From assembly GCA_019683805.1 (NCBI GenBank), contig JADGHQ010000014.1, positions 1 to 44,602 on the forward strand: DNA of 44,602 bases, given 5' to 3'. Numbering within the stretch: position 1 is the stretch's first letter; each line of letters begins with the position of its first letter. The notes under the pieces were generated by a model. The model was not told the DNA's origin and did no database searches. It saw only the letters and a program-made list of their open reading frames with translations. This DNA is from Thermoleophilaceae bacterium. Its GTDB lineage: Bacteria; Actinomycetota; Thermoleophilia; Solirubrobacterales; Thermoleophilaceae. Shown piece after piece: positions 19,068 to 26,980 of this stretch. Made by a program: the position numbers and the translations under genes.

Positions 19068-19457
19068 GTGGGCGGAACTGTCCAACAGCCGATCGCGCAC
19101 GAGTGCCGGCAGTGCTGCGCGTTCTGCGACCGCCTCGTCGAGCCGGCGGGCTGCATCGAGGCGGGCTGCCCCTACCTGTACGTCTACGACGACGAGACGG
19201 GCAGCCGGTACATGGGCTGCCTCAACAAGGTCTTCCGCAGCGAGATCGACGTCGCGCTCTTCGAAGAGGCGCAGAAGACACGGCAGGGGTTCGGCGGCGT
19301 GAAGATGACGGGACGGCCGACCTCGCTCTGCCGCGTCACCGTCGAGCGCGCCTACCGGGGCGAGGGCGAGCCGTTCGAGTGCGTGAACCCGGGCTTCCTC
19401 GATGGCCCCGAGCCGCTAGACGGGCTGCACTCCTTCGACGTCCGCGACCGGCTCTAG
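19068..19457 (+). CDS. Cys-rich protein of unknown function (possible metal or Fe-S binding)
   Basis: A 129-residue protein with a dense N-terminal cysteine cluster: C13, C16, C17, C20, C29, C34 and C51 (CRQCCAFCDRL, CIEAGCPYLYVY, YMGCLNKVF). Two more Cys lie downstream (LCRVTV, FECVNPGF). No signal peptide or membrane helix is present, so it is probably cytoplasmic and may bind zinc or an iron-sulfur cluster. The C-terminal half is regular and acidic, with GGVKMTGRPTSLCRVTVE. I do not recognise a named family. It lies between dnaE and the convergent nfo, with its stop abutting the nfo stop. Confidence 0.75.
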   Translation: MGGTVQQPIAHECRQCCAFCDRLVEPAGCIEAGCPYLYVYDDETGSRYMGCLNKVFRSEIDVALFEEAQKTRQGFGGVKMTGRPTSLCRVTVERAYRGEGEPFECVNPGFLDGPEPLDGLHSFDVRDRL

Positions 19458-19461
19458 ACGG

Positions 19462-20358
19462 CTACGCGCCGCGTGCGCGCCGCGAGCCGCGCCCGCCCGC
19501 GTCCCGCGCCCGTAGGCCCGCCTCGCGCAGCTCGCGCGCCTTGTCGATGTCCTGCCGCGTCGGCGCCTTCCCCGCGACCCCCGGGCCCTCGAAGATCGCC
19601 GGCAGCCCCTCGAACCGCGGCTCGGACAGGAACGCGGCGCAGCCGCCGTCGCCCAGCTCGCCGGCGCCGAGCGGGGCGTGGCGGTCGCGGTTCGAGCCGA
19701 GCGCCGTCTGCGAGTCGTTTACGTGCAGGCAGGCGAGCCGCTCGAGGCCGAGCGTCCGGGCGCACTCGTCGACGACCTGCTCGAGCCCCTCGGCGCTGCG
19801 GATGTCGAAGCCGCTCGCGAGCAGGTGGCAACTGTCGAGGCAGATCCCGATGCGGCCGTCCCCGCCGCCCAGCTCCACGAGCCGCGCGAGCTCGTCGAAC
19901 GAGCGGCCGATGGTGCCGCCCGCGCCCGCGGTGTCCTCGAGCAGCAGCTTGCAGCGGTCCGACTCGGCGAGCGCGTGCCGCATCGCCTCGCCCACGCGGG
20001 CGAGCGACTCCTCGAGCGGCTCGCCGACGGTCGAGCCTGGGTGGACGACCACCCCGTCCGCCCCGATCGCGTCGCCCATCCGGAGCGCGTGCGCGAGCGA
20101 GCGGAGCGACTTCTCGCGGATCTCCCCGTCGCGCGAGGCGCAGTTGATCAGGTAGACGGCATGGATCACGACCGACCTGATCGGCCCCTCCGCCATCAGC
20201 CTCCTGAACGCGGCGATGTCGTCTTCCTTCCAAGCGGTCGGCCGCCACATCCGCGGGGACTGATTGAACACCTGGATCGCCTCCGCTCCGATCTCCACCC
20301 CGCGCGCGTGCGCGTTCACGAGACCGCCGGCCGTCGAGACGTGGCCGCCTATTAGCAT
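19462..20358 (-). CDS. nfo: Deoxyribonuclease IV (AP endonuclease)
   Basis: Endonuclease IV-type enzyme that cuts 5' of abasic sites during base-excision repair, using a trinuclear zinc centre in a TIM barrel. The 298-residue protein starts MLIGGHVSTAGGLVNA, the standard Nfo N-terminus. Metal-site segments include VVHPGS, LLLEDTAGAG, GICLDSCHLLASGFD, LHVNDSQTALGSNRDRH and FEGPG, where LETPG is common. The ATG at 20358 fits the family. Its start codon is separated by only 6 bases from the divergent gltX start, so each promoter must lie within the other gene. Confidence 0.95.
   Translation of the reverse strand: MLIGGHVSTAGGLVNAHARGVEIGAEAIQVFNQSPRMWRPTAWKEDDIAAFRRLMAEGPIRSVVIHAVYLINCASRDGEIREKSLRSLAHALRMGDAIGADGVVVHPGSTVGEPLEESLARVGEAMRHALAESDRCKLLLEDTAGAGGTIGRSFDELARLVELGGGDGRIGICLDSCHLLASGFDIRSAEGLEQVVDECARTLGLERLACLHVNDSQTALGSNRDRHAPLGAGELGDGGCAAFLSEPRFEGLPAIFEGPGVAGKAPTRQDIDKARELREAGLRARDAGGRGSRRARGA
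20353..20358 (+). promoter_or_regulatory. Candidate -10 (TAGCAT) for gltX, inside the nfo start
   Basis: TAGCAT ends 6 bases before the gltX GTG and overlaps the first two nfo codons on the other strand. It fits the spacing rule of the window but is the least certain of the set; TATTAG, starting three bases earlier, is an alternative. Confidence 0.3.
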
Positions 20359-20364
20359 CGAGGC

Positions 20365-21642
20365 GTGTCCGATTCCATGAGGGTGAGGTTCGCTCCGTCG
20401 CCGACCGGGGCCCTGCACATCGGCGGCGCGCGGACGGCACTCTACAACTGGCTTCTGGCGCGCGGCAGCGGCGGCGCCTTCGTGCTGCGCATCGAGGACA
20501 CCGACCGCGAGCGCTCCACGCCCGAGAACGTCGCGCAGATCATCGACGCCCTTGAGTGGCTCGAGCTCGACTGGGACGAGGGTCCGTTCTCCCAGGCCGA
20601 GCGCCGCCCGCGCCACGAGGAGGCGATCCGGCAGCTCCGTGAGTCGGGCCACGCGTACGAGCACGAGGGCGCCACTCGCCTGCGCGTCCCGGACGAGGGC
20701 CGGACCGTGGTGCGGGACGCGATCCGCGGCGAGATCGTCTTCGAGCACTCGGCGATCGACGACTTCACGATCGCGCGCTCGGACGGCAGCCCCCTCTACA
20801 ACCTCGCCGTCGCGGTGGACGACATCGACATGCGCATCACGCACGTCGTCCGCGGCGACGACCACATCTCGAACACCCCGCGCCAGCTCATGATCATGCG
20901 CGCGCTCGGCCACGAGCCGCCCGCCTACGCGCACCTGCCGCTGCTGCACGGCCCCGACGGGAAGAAGCTCTCGAAGCGCCACGGCGCCGCGTCGGTGCAG
21001 GCGCTGCGCGAGGCGGGCTACCTGCCCGAGGCAGTGCGCAACTACCTCGCCCTGCTCGGCTGGGGCTACGACGACACCACCACCTTCTTCACGACGGAGG
21101 AGCTGATCGAGCGGTTCTCCCTCGAGCGCGTGTCCAAGTCGCCGGCGGTCTTCGACGAGCAGAAGCTCCGCTGGATGAACGGGCGCTACCTGCGCGAGCT
21201 CGACGTGGGCGAGCTGAGGCGCCGGCTCGAGCGGCTGCTGGGGCGCGAGCTGCCGCGCGAGGCGGTCGCCGTCGCGCAGGAGAAGATGCAGACGCTCGCC
21301 GACTTCTGGCCGCTCGCCGGCTTCCTCGTCGAGCGCCGCGACTACGACGAGAAGGCGTGGGGGAAGGTCATGCGCGACGGCGCCGTCGAGAACCTGGCGC
21401 GGGCGCGCGAGGCGCTCGCCGGCACCGAGCCTTTCGACACGAAGCACGTGGAGGAGACGCTGCGGCGGCTCGTCGACGAGCTCGGCGTGAAGCCGAAGGA
21501 TGTCTTCCAGCCGATCCGCGTGGCGATCAGCGGCACGACCGTGTCGCCCGGCATCTTCGAGTCGGTGGCGACGCTGGGCCGCAGCGAGACCCTCGCGCGC
21601 GTCGACGCGGCGCTGCGGCGGGCGGGCGCCGATCAGGCTTAG
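20365..21642 (+). CDS. gltX: Glutamate-tRNA ligase, compact form
   Basis: Charges tRNA-Glu and, since GatCAB is encoded nearby and no GlnRS is seen, probably also tRNA-Gln for transamidation. Class I signatures are HIGGARTALYNWLLA (residues 18-32) and KLSKR at 201-205; the helical anticodon-binding half follows. The length, 425 residues, is short for the family (about 460-490). The gap falls between HAY at 96-98 and RLRVPDEG at 105-112. There, typical enzymes carry about 40-50 extra residues, including the Cys-x-Cys part of the zinc site in zinc-containing forms. The start is GTG 20365; ATG 20377 would also give a good N-terminus. Confidence 0.95.
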   Translation: MSDSMRVRFAPSPTGALHIGGARTALYNWLLARGSGGAFVLRIEDTDRERSTPENVAQIIDALEWLELDWDEGPFSQAERRPRHEEAIRQLRESGHAYEHEGATRLRVPDEGRTVVRDAIRGEIVFEHSAIDDFTIARSDGSPLYNLAVAVDDIDMRITHVVRGDDHISNTPRQLMIMRALGHEPPAYAHLPLLHGPDGKKLSKRHGAASVQALREAGYLPEAVRNYLALLGWGYDDTTTFFTTEELIERFSLERVSKSPAVFDEQKLRWMNGRYLRELDVGELRRRLERLLGRELPREAVAVAQEKMQTLADFWPLAGFLVERRDYDEKAWGKVMRDGAVENLARAREALAGTEPFDTKHVEETLRRLVDELGVKPKDVFQPIRVAISGTTVSPGIFESVATLGRSETLARVDAALRRAGADQA

Positions 21643-21737
21643 CACAGCTTTCGCGGCCGATTCCGCTCGACTTGCGCAGGGCGCCGAAACTGGCGCGCGT
21701 TCCATCTCAATCTTTCGTCCACTCCTGCCGATAGCCC

Positions 21738-21753
21738 AGGTGCGAGCACACCT
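21738..21753. promoter_or_regulatory. Inverted repeat AGGTG-N6-CACCT upstream of the HDOD-LuxR gene
   Basis: A 5-bp inverted repeat with a 6-base spacer lies 34 bases before the ATG at 21788, inside the 145-base gap after gltX. Its size and position would suit an operator for a LuxR-type dimer, possibly autoregulatory. That is conjecture from position only. Confidence 0.25.
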
Positions 21754-21787
21754 CGCCGACTCCGCAGGAAGCGAAGACTTGGAAGCC

Positions 21788-22858
21788 ATGACCACCACCG
21801 CCCGGCGGCGCACGGAAGCGCCCGGGCGCTCTCCCGATGGGCAGGAGGGCCACGGCCGCAGGCTGACCGCGGCCTTCGAGGCCCTCGAGAGCTTCCCGGC
21901 GCTCGTCGAGTCCCGCAACCGCCTCCTTCGCGTGGTGCGCGAGGAGCGCTCCTCGGTGGGCGACCTGGTCGCCGCCGTGGAGTCCGACGTGTCGCTCGTG
22001 ATCGCGGTCCTCCGCGTCGCCAACCGAGTCGCCGGCCCGAAGAACGGCAAGATCACGAGCATCCCGAAGGCGATCGAGGTCCTGCGCCCGGCGGGCGTCG
22101 AGGCGCTCGCGAGCCGCGCGGCGGTCTTCGACTTCTTCGAGCGCACCCCCGGCTGGGACGCCCAGCCCGAGCGCTTCCGCCTGCACGCCGTCGCCACCCA
22201 GCGCGCCGCCGAGCGGGTGGCGCGCGAGGTCGGCTTCGAGGACCGCGACGAGCTGCTCGTCTCGGCGCTGCTCCACGACATCGGCCAGCTCGTGCTCGTG
22301 CACGCCTACCCGGGCTTCCCCGCGCAGGTGCACGGCGAGGCGCGCACCCCTGAGGAGCGCGTGCATCGCGAGCGGCGCGAGCTGGGCGTCGACCACGCGC
22401 TCGTGGGCGGCGTGCTGGCCCGCCGCTGGGGCCTGCCGAACCGCCTCGCGACGGCGATCGAGCGCCACCACGCCGACGACGTCGAGGGCGAGGCCGCGAT
22501 CATCCGCCTCGCCGACATGCTCGCCCACTACGCGCACGGGCAGCCGGTCGAGCCGGCCGAGCTGCTGAAGGTGGCGCGGGGGGTCGGGCTCGCCCCGGAC
22601 TCGCTGCGCGCCGTGATGTACGAGCTGCCGTACGGTGGCGTCGGCGCGCGCCGCAACGTCGAGCCGTGCCCGCTCTCGGCGCGCGAGATCGACGTGCTCA
22701 AGCGGCTCGCCGAGGGCAAGGTCTACAAGCAGATCGCGCTCGAGCTGAACCTCTCGACGAGCACGGTGCGCACGCACCTGCACAACACCTACACGAAGCT
22801 CGGCGCGGTCGACAGGGCCCAGGCGGTGCTGATCGCCACCGAGCGCGGCTGGATCTAG
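21788..22858 (+). CDS. HDOD-domain protein with C-terminal LuxR-type DNA-binding domain
   Basis: A 356-residue probable transcription factor. The HDOD/HD-like region spans about 30-280 and retains an HD pair at H163-D164 (SALLHDIGQL) with H227-H228 further on. The C-terminal 294-356 is a LuxR/NarL helix-turn-helix (PLSAREIDVLKRLAEGKVYK, then STSTVRTHLHNTYTKL). HDOD domains usually serve signalling rather than hydrolysis; joining one to a LuxR output with no receiver domain is uncommon. The ATG is preceded by a weak GGAAG. Its stop shares a CTAG with the stop of the convergent histidine kinase gene, its natural candidate partner. Confidence 0.85.
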   Translation: MTTTARRRTEAPGRSPDGQEGHGRRLTAAFEALESFPALVESRNRLLRVVREERSSVGDLVAAVESDVSLVIAVLRVANRVAGPKNGKITSIPKAIEVLRPAGVEALASRAAVFDFFERTPGWDAQPERFRLHAVATQRAAERVAREVGFEDRDELLVSALLHDIGQLVLVHAYPGFPAQVHGEARTPEERVHRERRELGVDHALVGGVLARRWGLPNRLATAIERHHADDVEGEAAIIRLADMLAHYAHGQPVEPAELLKVARGVGLAPDSLRAVMYELPYGGVGARRNVEPCPLSAREIDVLKRLAEGKVYKQIALELNLSTSTVRTHLHNTYTKLGAVDRAQAVLIATERGWI

Positions 22859-23883
22859 CCGCGCGCCTCGGCGTCGCGCAACGGCACGCGCAGGCTGACC
22901 AGCGAGCCGTCGGGCGAGCTCTCGATCGAGAGCCGCGCGTCGATCAGGGCGGCGCGCTCGCGCATGCTCGCGAGCCCGATGTGGCCGGGCGCGCTCGCAG
23001 CGTGCGGGTCGACCGTGCCGAAGCCGTGGCCGTCGTCGCGCACGCGCAGCTCGACGCCGCTCTCGCATCCGGCGAGCGAGATCTCGACGCGCTCCGCGCC
23101 TGCGTGGCGGCCGGCGTTGACCACCGCCTCCTGCGCAATCTGGAGGAGCGTCCTGCCGACATCGGGCGGCAGCTCGACGGGCGCCAGGTCCACCTCGACC
23201 GCGATGCCGTAGCAGCGCGACCAGGCGGCGGCGCGCTCGCGCATCGCCGCCTCGAACGACTGCCCCTCGCGCGCGCGGGGGGCGAGGGCGATCAGCTCGG
23301 CGCGCAGCGCCTCGACGTCGCGCGCCGTGATCGCGCGGGCCTTGTCGAGGAGCTCGCGTGCCCGAGCGTGGTCGGCGCGCGCGGTCGCGGCGGCGGCGCG
23401 CAGCATCATGTCGACGCTCGTGAGGTCCTGCAGCGGGCCGTCGTGGATCGCCTCGGCCACGCGGCGGCGCACGTCCTCCTCCGCCGCGACGAGCCGGCGC
23501 GTGAAGTCTCGGGCGCGCAGCCGCGCGGCGGTCTTCGCCGTGTGGAAGCTCGCGCCGACCCACGCGGAGGCGAACGCGCAGACCGCGAAGACCGACTCGT
23601 CCAGGGCGAGCAGCGGCCCGTCGACCGGCCCGTCGGAGAGCGCCGCGACCGGGACCAGCAGCGCGACGCAGCCAGCCGCCGCCCACATGCCCTGCCGCAG
23701 GCCCTGAAGCCGGCCGTGCGCGGCGACCAGGAACAGCGCGAGGAAGCGCACGGCGCCGTAGGTCGCGGGCGCGAGCGCCTCGACGGCGGCGAGCGCCACC
23801 ACGGCGATCGGCAGCCGGATCGCGGCGAAGGCGACGATCGGCTCGCGGGAGGCGATCGATGGCCTGCGCCCGAGGTGGCTCAT
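22855..23883 (-). CDS. NarL/DesK-type sensor histidine kinase
   Basis: A 342-residue membrane histidine kinase. About four transmembrane helices lie within residues 16-115. A HisKA_3 dimerisation domain follows with the phospho-acceptor H147 in AEAIHDGPLQDL, then a GHKL ATPase domain (about 245-335; QIAQEAVVNAGRHA N-box, VRDDGHGFG G1 box, HIGLASMRERA G2). There is no extracytoplasmic sensor domain, so the signal is probably perceived within the membrane. The start overlaps the VanZ-like gene stop (ATGA), making a two-gene operon. No receiver-domain regulator is adjacent; the convergent HDOD-LuxR protein lacks one. Confidence 0.9.
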   Translation of the reverse strand: MSHLGRRPSIASREPIVAFAAIRLPIAVVALAAVEALAPATYGAVRFLALFLVAAHGRLQGLRQGMWAAAGCVALLVPVAALSDGPVDGPLLALDESVFAVCAFASAWVGASFHTAKTAARLRARDFTRRLVAAEEDVRRRVAEAIHDGPLQDLTSVDMMLRAAAATARADHARARELLDKARAITARDVEALRAELIALAPRAREGQSFEAAMRERAAAWSRCYGIAVEVDLAPVELPPDVGRTLLQIAQEAVVNAGRHAGAERVEISLAGCESGVELRVRDDGHGFGTVDPHAASAPGHIGLASMRERAALIDARLSIESSPDGSLVSLRVPLRDAEARG

Positions 23884-24254
23884 CTGCGTCGGCGGCGGTG
23901 GAGGTAGAGGGCGCAGAGCGCGGCGCCCGACGCGTCGATCAGCACGTCGACGGGCGTGCCGTGGCGGCCCGTCACGAAGGTCTGGTGGAACTCGTCCGTG
24001 CCGGCGTAGCCGATCGCGAGCGAGAAGGCGACGAGCGGCGCGATGGTCCGCAGCGAGGTCGTGACGAGCGCGCGCCACCACAGGAACGTGAGCAGCGCGT
24101 ACTCGGAGGCGTGCACGAGCTTGCGGCCGATGAGGTCTGCGACGCCCAGCCCCGAGTTGAGGTTCGGCTGCGCCGAGAGCGCGAAAATCACCCCCATCAG
24201 CACAAGGGGCGGCAGCCAGAGCGCGATCGTGCGGGCCGTCAGCGTCACAGGCAT
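23880..24254 (-). CDS. VanZ-like membrane protein
   Basis: A 124-residue protein with about four membrane helices and VanZ-family signatures: an early conserved FALSAQPNL, then KLVHASEYALLTFL, and the loop GYAGTDEFHQTFVTGRHGTP before DVLIDASGAA. VanZ relatives are linked to cell-envelope or glycopeptide responses, but most are functionally undefined. It is translationally coupled to the kinase, suggesting that it assists sensing or is a housekeeping envelope protein. It starts 20 bases from the divergent Rrf2 gene. Confidence 0.85.
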   Translation of the reverse strand: MPVTLTARTIALWLPPLVLMGVIFALSAQPNLNSGLGVADLIGRKLVHASEYALLTFLWWRALVTTSLRTIAPLVAFSLAIGYAGTDEFHQTFVTGRHGTPVDVLIDASGAALCALYLHRRRRR

Positions 24255-24258
24255 AACC

Positions 24259-24264
24259 TAGACT
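24259..24264 (+). promoter_or_regulatory. -10 element (TAGACT) for the Rrf2 gene
   Basis: TAGACT ends 9 bases before the GTG at 24274. It lies in the 19-base gap between divergent start codons, so binding there by the Rrf2 protein could affect both directions. Confidence 0.5.
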
Positions 24265-24273
24265 CGCGCGCGG

Positions 24274-24675
24274 GTGCTGACCATAACGACGAAATCTCCC
24301 TACGCCGTCAGCGCGCTGGTCGAGCTCGCCAAGTGCGGCGCGTCCGTGCCGGTGCCGATCGGCGAGCTGGCCAGGCGCCGCGACATCCCGGTGCAGTTCC
24401 TCGAGAGCCTGTTCGCGACGCTGCGCCGCGCCGGGATCCTGCGCAGCCAGCGCGGCGTGCGCGGCGGCTACCTGTTCGCGCGCTCGCCATCCGAGGTGAC
24501 CGTGCTCGAGGTGGTGGAGACGCTCGAGGGCGACCTCGGCGGCGCCGCGGCCGAGGCCGGTGAGCCCTGGGACGAGGCGGCGGGGGCGCTGCGCGGCGCG
24601 CTCGGCTCGGTCACGATCGCCGACCTCGCCGAGCGCGAGGCCCGGGCGAGCGGCGCGCTGATGTACCACATCTAG
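24274..24675 (+). CDS. Rrf2-family transcriptional regulator (no Fe-S cysteines)
   Basis: A 133-residue winged-helix regulator. The N-terminus (LTITTKSPYAVSALVELAK) and the HTH/wing (IPVQFLESLFATLRRAGILR, RGVRGGYLFARSP) match Rrf2. The only Cys is in the first 30 residues; the three-cysteine motif that holds the cluster in IscR/NsrR near residues 90-110 is absent. This makes it more like CymR or other cluster-free members. CymR controls cysteine synthesis in firmicutes, and a cysK-tusA-thiF-cysE cluster begins 1.4 kb downstream. A role there is plausible but inferred. Confidence 0.88.
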   Translation: MLTITTKSPYAVSALVELAKCGASVPVPIGELARRRDIPVQFLESLFATLRRAGILRSQRGVRGGYLFARSPSEVTVLEVVETLEGDLGGAAAEAGEPWDEAAGALRGALGSVTIADLAEREARASGALMYHI

Positions 24676-24683
24676 GCTGCGAG

Positions 24684-24924
24684 CTACGCCCGCAGCCCCA
24701 CGGCCTCGAGGGCTCGGCCTGCCTCCCACCGGCAGTCGTCCCACGCGGCGAGCGAGGCGCGGGTGCTCGCGGTGACCGCGGCGATGCCGCGGTCGGCGCC
24801 CGCGGCCCCCGGCGCCTCCCGCGCCCACATCGCCTCGACGTCGGGCTGAAGATGTCCGGCGTCCAGAGTCGCCGGCGCCCCGGCGGGCGTACACGGCCTT
24901 CACCGCCTCGCTCGCCGCGCCCAA
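24684..24924 (-). pseudogene. Decayed SnoaL-like (NTF2-fold) gene remnant
   Basis: On the minus strand, two adjacent frames together resemble the first half of a SnoaL/ketosteroid-isomerase-like protein. One frame reads SEAVKAVYARRGAGD from about 24912. After a one-base shift near 24866-24872, the next reads TLDAGHLQPDVEAMWAREAP, then DRGIAAVTASTRASLAAWDD, then a stop at 24684. Family members typically run ENVEVVRRIYEAW..GD..ALDLLDPDVEW..., which fits both parts. The frameshift and early stop, with the second half missing, indicate a pseudogene. The match is by eye only. Confidence 0.45.
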
Positions 24925-24953
24925 AGGGGTAGAACTCCGTCCCGGGAGGATGC

Positions 24954-26021
24954 GTGCCTGAGACCCCGCTGATCAGCCTCGACCACGAGGAGCTCGTGAT
25001 CCGCAAGGGTCGCCGCACCGGGGTCTACACGATCGTGGCCGTGCACTCGACCACGCTCGGGCCGGCGCTCGGCGGCTGCCGGATGTGGCGCTACGAGAGC
25101 TCGGCCGACGGCGCGCGCGACGCGCTCCGGCTCTCGCGCGCCATGACCTTCAAGGCGGCCGCCTGCGGGCTCGCCCTCGGCGGGGGCAAGGGCGTGATCT
25201 GCCTCGAGCCGGGCGACGCGCCGACCGGCGGCAGGCGGCGCGAGCTCCTGCTCGACTTCGCCGACACGGTCGACGTGCTGCACGGCAGCTACATCATCGC
25301 CGAGGACGTGGGCACGAGCGCGGCCGACATGGCCGTGATCCGTGAGGTGACGAAGTGGGTCAGCGGGCTTCCGCGCGAGCTCGGCGGCAGCGGCGACCCG
25401 AGCCCGTTCACCGCGCTCGGCGTCGTGATGGCGATGCGCGCCTGCTGCGCCCACCGCTTCGGCTCGCCCGAGCTCACGGGCCGCACGATCTCCGTCGTCG
25501 GCGCAGGCCGCGTCGGCTCCGAGCTCGCGAAGCTGCTCGCGGGCGCGGGCGCCGAGCTGACGCTCTCCGACATCGACGGCTCGAGGCGGGGGCTCGCCGA
25601 CGAGCTCGGCGCCCGCTGGACCGACCCCTCGAGCGGGATGCTGGCAAAGGTCGACGTCCTCGCGCCCTGCGCGCTCGGGGGCGTGATCGACCAGGTGAAC
25701 GTCGACCGCCTGCGCTGCCGCGTGGTCTGCGGGTCGGCGAACAACCAGCTCGCCCACGAGGGCCTCGCGGAGGACCTCGCGGCGCGCGGCGTCCTCTACG
25801 CCCCCGACTTCATCGCCAACGCGGGCGGCCTGATCAACGTCTCGCTCGAGCTCGGCGAGTACGACCCCGGCGACGCCCGCAGGCGCGTCGAGGGCATCGA
25901 AGAGACGATGGCGGAGCTGCTCCGCCGCGCCGACGCCGAGGGGATCACGCCGCTAGCCGCCGCCTACGAGCTCGCCCGGCAGCGGCTCGACGCGGCGAGG
26001 CGCGTCGCCCGGAGCCGGTAG
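24954..26021 (+). CDS. Glu/Leu/Phe/Val-type amino-acid dehydrogenase
   Basis: NAD-dependent oxidative deaminase of the leucine/valine/phenylalanine dehydrogenase group, 355 residues. The dimerisation/catalytic domain has [13 protein letters not shown]67 in [17 protein letters not shown] and the catalytic K79 in the GGGKG glycine loop. The Rossmann domain has [15 protein letters not shown] and [11 protein letters not shown]. It probably feeds branched-chain or aromatic 2-oxo acids; substrate preference is not readable. The GTG start follows GGGAGGA with a rather short spacing of 3. Its TAG stop forms part of the -10 element of the next gene. Confidence 0.9.
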   Translation: MPETPLISLDHEELVIRKGRRTGVYTIVAVHSTTLGPALGGCRMWRYESSADGARDALRLSRAMTFKAAACGLALGGGKGVICLEPGDAPTGGRRRELLLDFADTVDVLHGSYIIAEDVGTSAADMAVIREVTKWVSGLPRELGGSGDPSPFTALGVVMAMRACCAHRFGSPELTGRTISVVGAGRVGSELAKLLAGAGAELTLSDIDGSRRGLADELGARWTDPSSGMLAKVDVLAPCALGGVIDQVNVDRLRCRVVCGSANNQLAHEGLAEDLAARGVLYAPDFIANAGGLINVSLELGEYDPGDARRRVEGIEETMAELLRRADAEGITPLAAAYELARQRLDAARRVARSR

Positions 26022-26024
26022 TTT
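26019..26024 (+). promoter_or_regulatory. -10 element (TAGTTT) for cysK
   Basis: TAGTTT ends 8 bases before the cysK GTG. Its first three bases are the stop codon of the upstream dehydrogenase gene. Confidence 0.45.
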
Positions 26025-26032
26025 CACGGCCT

Positions 26033-26980
26033 GTGATCGCTCCCGGGCGCGACGGCCGCATACCCTCGAGCCTCGCCGACATCGTCGGGGGCACGCCGCT
26101 CGTGCGCCTCAGCCGCGTCGCGCCCGACCTGAAGGCCGAGCTGATCGGCAAGCTCGAGGTCTACAACCCGGCGGGCTCGGTCAAGGACCGCATCGGGGTC
26201 GCGATGATCGAGGAGGCGGAGCGCGAGGGCCGCATCGAGCCGGGCCGCACAACGATCGTCGAGGCCACCTCGGGGAACACCGGTATCGCGCTCGCGTTCG
26301 TCTGCGCCGCCAAGGGCTACGAGCTCGTGCTCTCGATGCCCGAGGGCATGAGCCGCGAGCGCGAGGGCCTGCTGCGCCTCTACGGCGCGCGCGTGCAGCT
26401 CACCGAGTCGCTCGGCGGGATGACGGAGGCCGTGCAGGAGGCGGAGCGCCTGGCGCGCGAGCGCGACGACGTCTGGATCCCCGACCAGTTCTCGAACCCC
26501 GCCAACCCCGAGATCCACCGCCGCACCACCGCCGAGGAGATCTGGCGGGACACCGGCGGCAAGGTCGACGTGCTCGTGGCCGGCGTCGGCACGGGCGGCA
26601 CGATCACGGGGACCGGGGAGCGGCTGAAGGAGCGCAACCCGAGCCTGCACGTGGTGGCGGTCGAGCCGAAGGCCTCGCCCGTGCTCTCCGGGGGCCGGCC
26701 GGGCCCCCACAAGATCCAGGGGATCGGCGCCGGGTTCGTGCCGAAGGTCCTCAACCGCGAGATCATCGACGAGGTGATCGCGGTCGACGACGAGGACGCG
26801 CTCGAGACGGCCCGGCTCGTGTCGCGGCGCGAGGGGGTGCTCTCCGGCATCTCGGGCGGCGCGGCCATCTGGGCGGCGATCGAGGTGGGCCGCCGCCCCG
26901 AGTTCGAGGGCAAGCGGATCGTCGCGATCGTCCCCGACTCGGGCGAGCGCTACGTCTCGACCCCCTTCTTCGCGCCGTGA
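26033..26980 (+). CDS. cysK: Cysteine synthase (O-acetylserine sulfhydrylase)
   Basis: PLP enzyme making cysteine from O-acetylserine and sulfide, 315 residues. The PLP lysine is K51 in [12 protein letters not shown]. The substrate loop [11 protein letters not shown] and the phosphate-binding [10 protein letters not shown] are intact, and the C-terminal part has [12 protein letters not shown] 26033 was chosen because of its position after the -10; longer upstream frames overlap the dehydrogenase gene and are spurious. Its stop overlaps tusA (GTGA). Some relatives use O-phosphoserine or thiocarboxylated carrier proteins as substrate or donor, and the neighbouring sulfur-relay genes leave that open. 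Confidence 0.94.
   Translation: MIAPGRDGRIPSSLADIVGGTPLVRLSRVAPDLKAELIGKLEVYNPAGSVKDRIGVAMIEEAEREGRIEPGRTTIVEATSGNTGIALAFVCAAKGYELVLSMPEGMSREREGLLRLYGARVQLTESLGGMTEAVQEAERLARERDDVWIPDQFSNPANPEIHRRTTAEEIWRDTGGKVDVLVAGVGTGGTITGTGERLKERNPSLHVVAVEPKASPVLSGGRPGPHKIQGIGAGFVPKVLNREIIDEVIAVDDEDALETARLVSRREGVLSGISGGAAIWAAIEVGRRPEFEGKRIVAIVPDSGERYVSTPFFAP

Noticed and set aside
21665-21690. Hairpin GCGCC-GAAACT-GGCGC after gltX as an intrinsic terminator
   Set aside because: The stem is 5 bp and no T-run follows directly, so it does not meet the standard for a terminator.
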